This document shows positions 5,852-9,969 of a stretch of DNA of 9,969 nt, piece after piece. The DNA is from Desulfurellaceae bacterium (GTDB taxonomy: Bacteria > Campylobacterota_A > Desulfurellia > JAGGSF01): contig JAGMDW010000193.1 in the NCBI GenBank assembly GCA_023128455.1, positions 1 to 9,969 of the forward strand, given 5' to 3'. The notes beneath the pieces are model-generated. The model was not told the DNA's origin. It searched no databases and saw nothing but the letters and a program-made list of their open reading frames with translations. Both the position numbers and the translations under genes were made by a program. Positions within the stretch are counted from its first letter, which is position 1. The number at the start of each line of letters is the position of its first letter.

Positions 5852-7706
5852 TAATAAAAATAAGAAGGATAAAGAGTATAAGATCATCAAGTTATCCATA
5901 ATGTATATTTTAATTGCCTTTGTTCTTATTTATCTATATCAAGGTTTTTTTGGTGCAAAGAGAGAGACAGTTCTTTATAGTACATTCAAGGAATTTGTAG
6001 TTCAGGATCGTATTAAGTCTTGTAGAGTATCGGAGAAATACATAAAAGGTATTTATATAGATAAAAGCGGGGAAACGCGTGATTTTGTTACTATCCCGGT
6101 TAAAGATCCAAAATTGACCGATGAGCTTATCGCTCATGGGGTAAAATTTGAAGGCGTCCCTTCTGCTGACTGGTTGACCAACCTTATCTTTGGGTGGGTA
6201 ATACCTTTCGGCATTCTTTTTCTTCTATGGTTTTTTATTATTAAAAAAGCAGGGGCATCTGGTAAGGGTTTGTTTAGTTTTGGTAAGGGGAGATATAAGA
6301 TTTATTCCAGTGAGCGTCCTAATGTAAAGTTTAACGATGTGGCAGGCGTAGAAGAGGCAAAGGTAGAAGTGGAAGAGATAATAGAATTCCTGAGGGATCC
6401 ACATAGGTTCCAGAGATTGGGCGGAAAAATGCCCAAAGGGGTGCTTTTAGTGGGAGCTCCTGGTACAGGCAAAACATTGTTGGCTAGAGCCACTGCAGGT
6501 GAAGCTGAGGTTCCGTTTATCAGCATTACCGGTTCGGCATTTATAGAATTGTTTGTAGGTGTAGGAGCAGCACGGGTGAGAGATCTTTTTGCAGAGGCAA
6601 AGAAATTAGCGCCATCTATTATATTTATTGATGAAATTGATGCTATCGGTCGAACTAGAGGTGCGAGTGGATTTACCACTCATGAGGAAAGAGAACAGAC
6701 TTTAAATCAACTCTTAGCAGAAATGGATGGTTTTGATCCCAGTGGGGGGATTGTTGTTATGGCAGCGACAAACAGACCGGAGGTCCTTGATCCTGCTCTG
6801 CTTAGGCCAGGTCGTTTTGACCGGCAGATATTGGTGGATAAACCGGACATAAAGGGAAGAGAGGAGATTTTAAGATTACACGCAAAGAAGATAGTATTGG
6901 GAGAAGATGTAGATCTAAAAGTGATTGCTCAGGAAACACCAGGTTTGGTGGGAGCAGACTTAGCCAATATCGTTAATGAAGCGGCGCTTTTGGCAGCCCG
7001 AGAAAATGTAGATAAGGTTTATAAAAAACATTTTGAAGAAGCTATAGACAGAAGGATGGCAGGTTTAGCAAAGAAAAACAAGGCGATGAGCCCTAAAGAG
7101 AAAAAAACTGTTGCTTACCATGAATCGGGCCATGCTGTTGTTGGTTATCTATTAAAGGGAGTGGAGGTTGTGCACAAGGTATCCATTATTCCAAGGGGAG
7201 TTGCTGCATTGGGCTTTACTCAGCAAAGACCCACAGAGGAGCATTATCTAATGCGTAAAAGTGAGATTTTGGATAAGATATGCATGCTGTTTGGCGGAAG
7301 AGCGGCAGAAAAAATCGTATTTGGTGATGTATCTACAGGAGCACAGAATGATCTCTATACAGCTACAGAATTAGCTCGAGCCGTAGTGACACAATTTGGG
7401 ATGAGTGATGAATTAGGTCCTGTTGTTTATGAAAGGGAAAGGCAGCCTATCTTTTTGCCTACGCCATTTTCATCTAAAGAAACATACTACAGTCAAAAAA
7501 CATCAGAAGCTATTGATAGAGAAACGAGAAAAATTATAGACTATTGTTACAACAAAAGCCAAAAATTGCTTTTAGAAAACAGGTCAAAATTGGATAAGTT
7601 GGCTCAAAGGCTCTTAGAAAAAGAGATTGTGGACGAAAAGGAATTAAATGAAATTATGGAGAGTAAAGATGACGAAGAGATTAAAACATCTCCTTATACC
7701 GATTGA
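5844..7706 (+). CDS. ftsH: ATP-dependent zinc metalloprotease FtsH
   Basis: The 620-residue inner-membrane protease extracts and degrades membrane and regulatory proteins. A basic tail (1-16) precedes TM1 (about 17-33), a periplasmic domain (about 34-111) and TM2 (about 112-134). The AAA module has Walker A GAPGTGKT (204-211), pore FVG (237-239), Walker B FIDE (261-264), the DGF intersubunit motif (295-297) and arginine fingers R321 and R324 in RPGRFD. The peptidase has zinc site HESGH (426-430), with S instead of the common A, and third ligand D503 in QNDL. A helical tail ends at 620. All catalytic residues are present and the length is normal. The start overlaps htrA by 8 bp, and no Shine-Dalgarno is seen before ATG 5844, so translation probably depends on ribosomes finishing htrA. 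A dedicated htrA-ftsH pairing suggests both respond to the same envelope stress. Confidence 0.97.
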   Translation: MNNNKNKKDKEYKIIKLSIMYILIAFVLIYLYQGFFGAKRETVLYSTFKEFVVQDRIKSCRVSEKYIKGIYIDKSGETRDFVTIPVKDPKLTDELIAHGVKFEGVPSADWLTNLIFGWVIPFGILFLLWFFIIKKAGASGKGLFSFGKGRYKIYSSERPNVKFNDVAGVEEAKVEVEEIIEFLRDPHRFQRLGGKMPKGVLLVGAPGTGKTLLARATAGEAEVPFISITGSAFIELFVGVGAARVRDLFAEAKKLAPSIIFIDEIDAIGRTRGASGFTTHEEREQTLNQLLAEMDGFDPSGGIVVMAATNRPEVLDPALLRPGRFDRQILVDKPDIKGREEILRLHAKKIVLGEDVDLKVIAQETPGLVGADLANIVNEAALLAARENVDKVYKKHFEEAIDRRMAGLAKKNKAMSPKEKKTVAYHESGHAVVGYLLKGVEVVHKVSIIPRGVAALGFTQQRPTEEHYLMRKSEILDKICMLFGGRAAEKIVFGDVSTGAQNDLYTATELARAVVTQFGMSDELGPVVYERERQPIFLPTPFSSKETYYSQKTSEAIDRETRKIIDYCYNKSQKLLLENRSKLDKLAQRLLEKEIVDEKELNEIMESKDDEEIKTSPYTD

Positions 7707-8514
7707 TGCTTCACCATTTTCTACTGCAGCCATGTATTATGCTGTCTATCTGGCGAAACATACAGATGCTCAGATAAAGGCTTTACATGTAGTAGATATT
7801 GTAGCTTTAGAAGGTCCTTTTATATATGACATTAGTAGTGCTATAGGCATTGAACCTTTCTTTAATTTCACCGATCAGGTGAGGGCAGCATTAGAATTAA
7901 AAGGGGAAACACTTTTGCAATCCTTTAAGGAATTATGCGAGAAAGAGAATGTTAGTATATCCACTGTTTTAAAAACAGGTATTGTTTCTAAAACAATATT
8001 AAAATATGCAGAGGATGCGGATCTTACAATAATTGGCAAACAAGGAGTTAATGCTAAATTTGAGAGAGGTTTTTTAGGAACAAACATAGAAACGGTATTG
8101 CGTAAAGCAGACAAAACGCTTCTTGTTGTTCCACATCATTTCTTTGATCCTCAACATATTTTATGTGGATATGATGGAAGTGAAATTGCTAAGCGAGCAT
8201 TGGGTTGGGCAGAGACACTAAGTTTTTACTTAAAGAAACCTTTAATCGTTGTTACCGTTTATAAGAAAGATAGACAAAGAGCAGAAGAAATCGTAAATGA
8301 AGCTAAAAATACAATTACAGGACATAATATTTCTTATAATATAGTTGAAAACGAATCACCTTTATCAGGATTGTTAAATGCATTAAAAAAGGTAGAAAGA
8401 CCGATTCTATGTTTGGGAGCTTATAGTAGAACTCGTCTGTCTGAAATTATACTTGGTAGCACCACAGAAGGTATAATCAAAAGGGCAGAAATTCCAATAC
8501 TGGTTAGTGCATAA
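7669..8514 (+). CDS. Tandem-domain universal stress protein (UspA family)
   Basis: The 281-residue cytoplasmic protein has two Usp domains. Domain 1 is about 6-155 (HLLIPID start) and domain 2 about 163-281 (HILCGYDGS start). The nucleotide-binding loop of domain 1 is G123-xx-G126 followed by G137-T138, one residue longer than the usual G-2X-G-9X-G spacing. Domain 2 has G250-xx-S253 and G263-S264, so the second glycine is replaced by serine but the GS phosphate-binding pair is kept. Both domains may therefore bind ATP, less certainly in domain 2. Start ATG 7669 is chosen over ATG 7648 because GGAGAG (7658-7663) precedes it and the Usp fold begins directly. It overlaps ftsH by 38 bp, so it is part of the same operon. 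The 3' end overlaps the convergent pilC by 11 bp. Confidence 0.9.
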   Translation: MTKRLKHLLIPIDASPFSTAAMYYAVYLAKHTDAQIKALHVVDIVALEGPFIYDISSAIGIEPFFNFTDQVRAALELKGETLLQSFKELCEKENVSISTVLKTGIVSKTILKYAEDADLTIIGKQGVNAKFERGFLGTNIETVLRKADKTLLVVPHHFFDPQHILCGYDGSEIAKRALGWAETLSFYLKKPLIVVTVYKKDRQRAEEIVNEAKNTITGHNISYNIVENESPLSGLLNALKKVERPILCLGAYSRTRLSEIILGSTTEGIIKRAEIPILVSA

Positions 8515-9712
8515 CCTCTCCTAATTTGAATATTGGTAAATACATAGCGATGACGATGAAACCTATTATTCCTCCCAGAACAACGATCATTACAGGTTCC
8601 ATTATGGAAGTAAGATTTTTAACGGTATCATCTACCTCCGCTTCATAGAATCTGGAAACATTTTCTAACATTTCATCTAATGCACCTGTCTCCTCTCCTA
8701 CAGATATCATTTGAACAACCATCGGTTCAAATATCTTTGCCTGCGAGAAAGCATTGGCTACAGTTTCTCCCTTTCTGATCTTGTCTCTTATTAAAGAGAG
8801 TGCATCTTCCATAACTTTATTTCCCGCTGTTTTAACAGCAATATTAATGGCTTCCAAAAGTGGTAATCCACCTTTTACCAATGAAGAAATTGTAGTAGAC
8901 AGGCGAGCAACAATTCCTTTGTTGATTAATTTGCCGAACAGAGGTAGGTGAAGTAAAACATTATCTATAAACTTTCTTGCTCTCTCGTTTCTTTTGTGTA
9001 AGAGTTTAATTATTATCACAAGCGCGATGATACCCAATATAATAGGTAAAAACGCCTTTCTAACAAACATGCTTATATTGATTATTATCTGTGTAGGCAG
9101 AGGTAAATGCATGCCCGCAGACTGATAAATTCCAGCAAAAGTGGGAATGACTTTTACCAGTATAAGAATGATTACTGCTATAGCCACTATACTTACAATA
9201 ACAGGGTAAGCCAGTGCACCTTTAATCTTTCTTTTTAAAGTTAGTGACCTTTCTAAAAGGGTAGCTATATTTTCTAAAGATTCATCAAGATTGCCACCCA
9301 TTTCTCCTGCTTCTACTGTACTTGTATAAAGTGGCGGGAATATATTTTTATGTTTCCTTAAAGCATCCGCAAAAGACAGTCCCTCTTCTATATTTTTCTT
9401 AACATCTCGCAAAATCTCAGCGAATTTCGCGTTTTTCTGCTGCTTGGAAAGCACATCTATCGATTTAGTGAGAGAAACACCGGATTTCAGCATCACAGAT
9501 AGCTGTTTTGTGGAAGTCATCAATTCTTTCTGGTTTACTTTTCGCTTAAAGGGCAATGTTATCTTTCGTTTTTCCGTAGTTGGTTTTAGAGAAACAGGAA
9601 TAAGCCCTTGCTGCCTTAGTTTTAAAATAGCCGCTTGCTCGCTTATAGCATCTATGTTTCCCCTTAAAGGATTGCCCGTTTTGTTTTTCCCTTTCCATTT
9701 AAAAGTAGGCAT
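8504..9712 (-). CDS. pilC: Type IV pilus / type II secretion inner-membrane platform protein PilC/GspF
   Basis: The 402-residue protein anchors pilus or pseudopilus assembly in the inner membrane and contacts the cytoplasmic ATPases. The N-terminal FKWKGKNKTG-like start (4-13) is typical of the family. Two homologous GspF domains follow, about 67-190 and 270-392. Each carries the glutamate/glycine signature, VEAGEMGGNLDESL (133-146) in the first and VGEETGALDEML (338-349) in the second. Membrane segments are near 168-190, 218-238 and 370-393. The length is normal for PilC. The ATG directly follows the pilT stop with no gap. Association with pilT favours a twitching-type IV pilus over type II secretion. 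It ends inside the convergent stress-protein gene, and no terminator is seen. Confidence 0.95.
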   Translation of the reverse strand: MPTFKWKGKNKTGNPLRGNIDAISEQAAILKLRQQGLIPVSLKPTTEKRKITLPFKRKVNQKELMTSTKQLSVMLKSGVSLTKSIDVLSKQQKNAKFAEILRDVKKNIEEGLSFADALRKHKNIFPPLYTSTVEAGEMGGNLDESLENIATLLERSLTLKRKIKGALAYPVIVSIVAIAVIILILVKVIPTFAGIYQSAGMHLPLPTQIIINISMFVRKAFLPIILGIIALVIIIKLLHKRNERARKFIDNVLLHLPLFGKLINKGIVARLSTTISSLVKGGLPLLEAINIAVKTAGNKVMEDALSLIRDKIRKGETVANAFSQAKIFEPMVVQMISVGEETGALDEMLENVSRFYEAEVDDTVKNLTSIMEPVMIVVLGGIIGFIVIAMYLPIFKLGEVMH

Positions 9713-9969
9713 TTATACTTTCTCCAATAGTGCTTTTAATTCTTCTTTTTTTAGCGATGCATCTATTACTTGGTTGTAGGTAATTAATCTTTTATTATAC
9801 AATTCAATCAATGATTGGTTAAGTGTTTTCATCTTAGTCTTTTCCTGTCCTGCCTGCATGGCAGAATAGATCTGAGGAATTTTATTTTCTCTGATGAGGT
9901 TTCTTATAGCATTGTTGGGTATCATGATCTCCATTGCCAACACTAAACCTTTATTATCCTTTCTTTTGA
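9713..9969 (-). CDS. pilT: PilT twitching-motility ATPase, C-terminal part only (runs off the window)
   Basis: The last 85 or so codons of a gene whose 5' end is beyond the window. The segment GLVLAMEIMIPNNAIRNLIRE, then QIYSAMQAG, KMKTLNQSLIELY and ITYNQVIDAS matches the C-terminal domain of PilT, the hexameric ATPase that retracts type IV pili. Walker A and B are outside the window, so activity cannot be judged. The pattern AIRNLIRE with the Q-x-G and M-x-T-x-(D/N)-Q-(S/A)-L stretch is characteristic of PilT rather than PilB. The TAA at 9713-9715 touches the pilC start, so pilT and pilC form one transcription unit. Confidence 0.9.
   Translation of the reverse strand, partial: KRKDNKGLVLAMEIMIPNNAIRNLIRENKIPQIYSAMQAGQEKTKMKTLNQSLIELYNKRLITYNQVIDASLKKEELKALLEKV

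Noticed and set aside
1..9969. CRISPR arrays, insertion sequences, phage genes, tRNA or rRNA
   Set aside because: No regularly spaced repeats, transposase or integrase motifs, or RNA-gene patterns were seen on either strand.

Overview
The window is AT-rich, tightly packed bacterial chromosome. The gene content suggests a Gram-negative, anaerobic or facultative organism: a glycyl-radical piece of an anaerobic ribonucleotide reductase, a periplasmic HtrA protease, an exported BamB-like propeller and type IV pilus/type II secretion genes. I cannot place it in a phylum from the sequence alone. No mobile element, CRISPR array, tRNA or rRNA is visible, and no stretch of 300 bases lacks a gene.

Left block (1-1655, + strand): a 57-residue protein that is only the glycyl-radical tail of NrdD; a secreted protein of unknown function; a PilM/GspL-like protein that stops at 201 residues; and, directly after it, a PaaI-type hotdog thioesterase domain with no usable start codon. 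The last two look like the 5' part of one gene joined to the 3' part of another, so position ~1317-1335 looks like a deletion scar or an assembly join.

Middle (1656-2743): a UDP-glucuronate 4-epimerase-type sugar epimerase on the - strand, tail to tail with the thioesterase (4 bp apart). It is divergent from the next operon. The ~130 bp between the two starts hold two good sigma70-type promoters facing away from each other, overlapping inverted repeats, a repeated CTTGACA and a 9-bp tandem repeat. The epimerase promoter puts its transcription start on or next to a GTG start codon, so its mRNA may be leaderless.

Main operon (2667-8514, + strand): PHP-domain phosphoesterase, eight-bladed PQQ-type propeller with a signal peptide, HtrA/Do protease, FtsH membrane protease and tandem-domain universal stress protein. 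The genes overlap or abut (4 bp, 1 bp, 8 bp, 38 bp), so they are probably co-transcribed from the promoter at 2667-2695. Three of the five proteins concern envelope protein folding and turnover, and a fourth is a stress protein, so this looks like an envelope quality-control operon.

Right block (8504-9969, - strand): pilC/gspF preceded by the C-terminal end of pilT, which runs off the window. The pilT stop touches the pilC start. pilC and the stress-protein gene converge and overlap by 11 bp.
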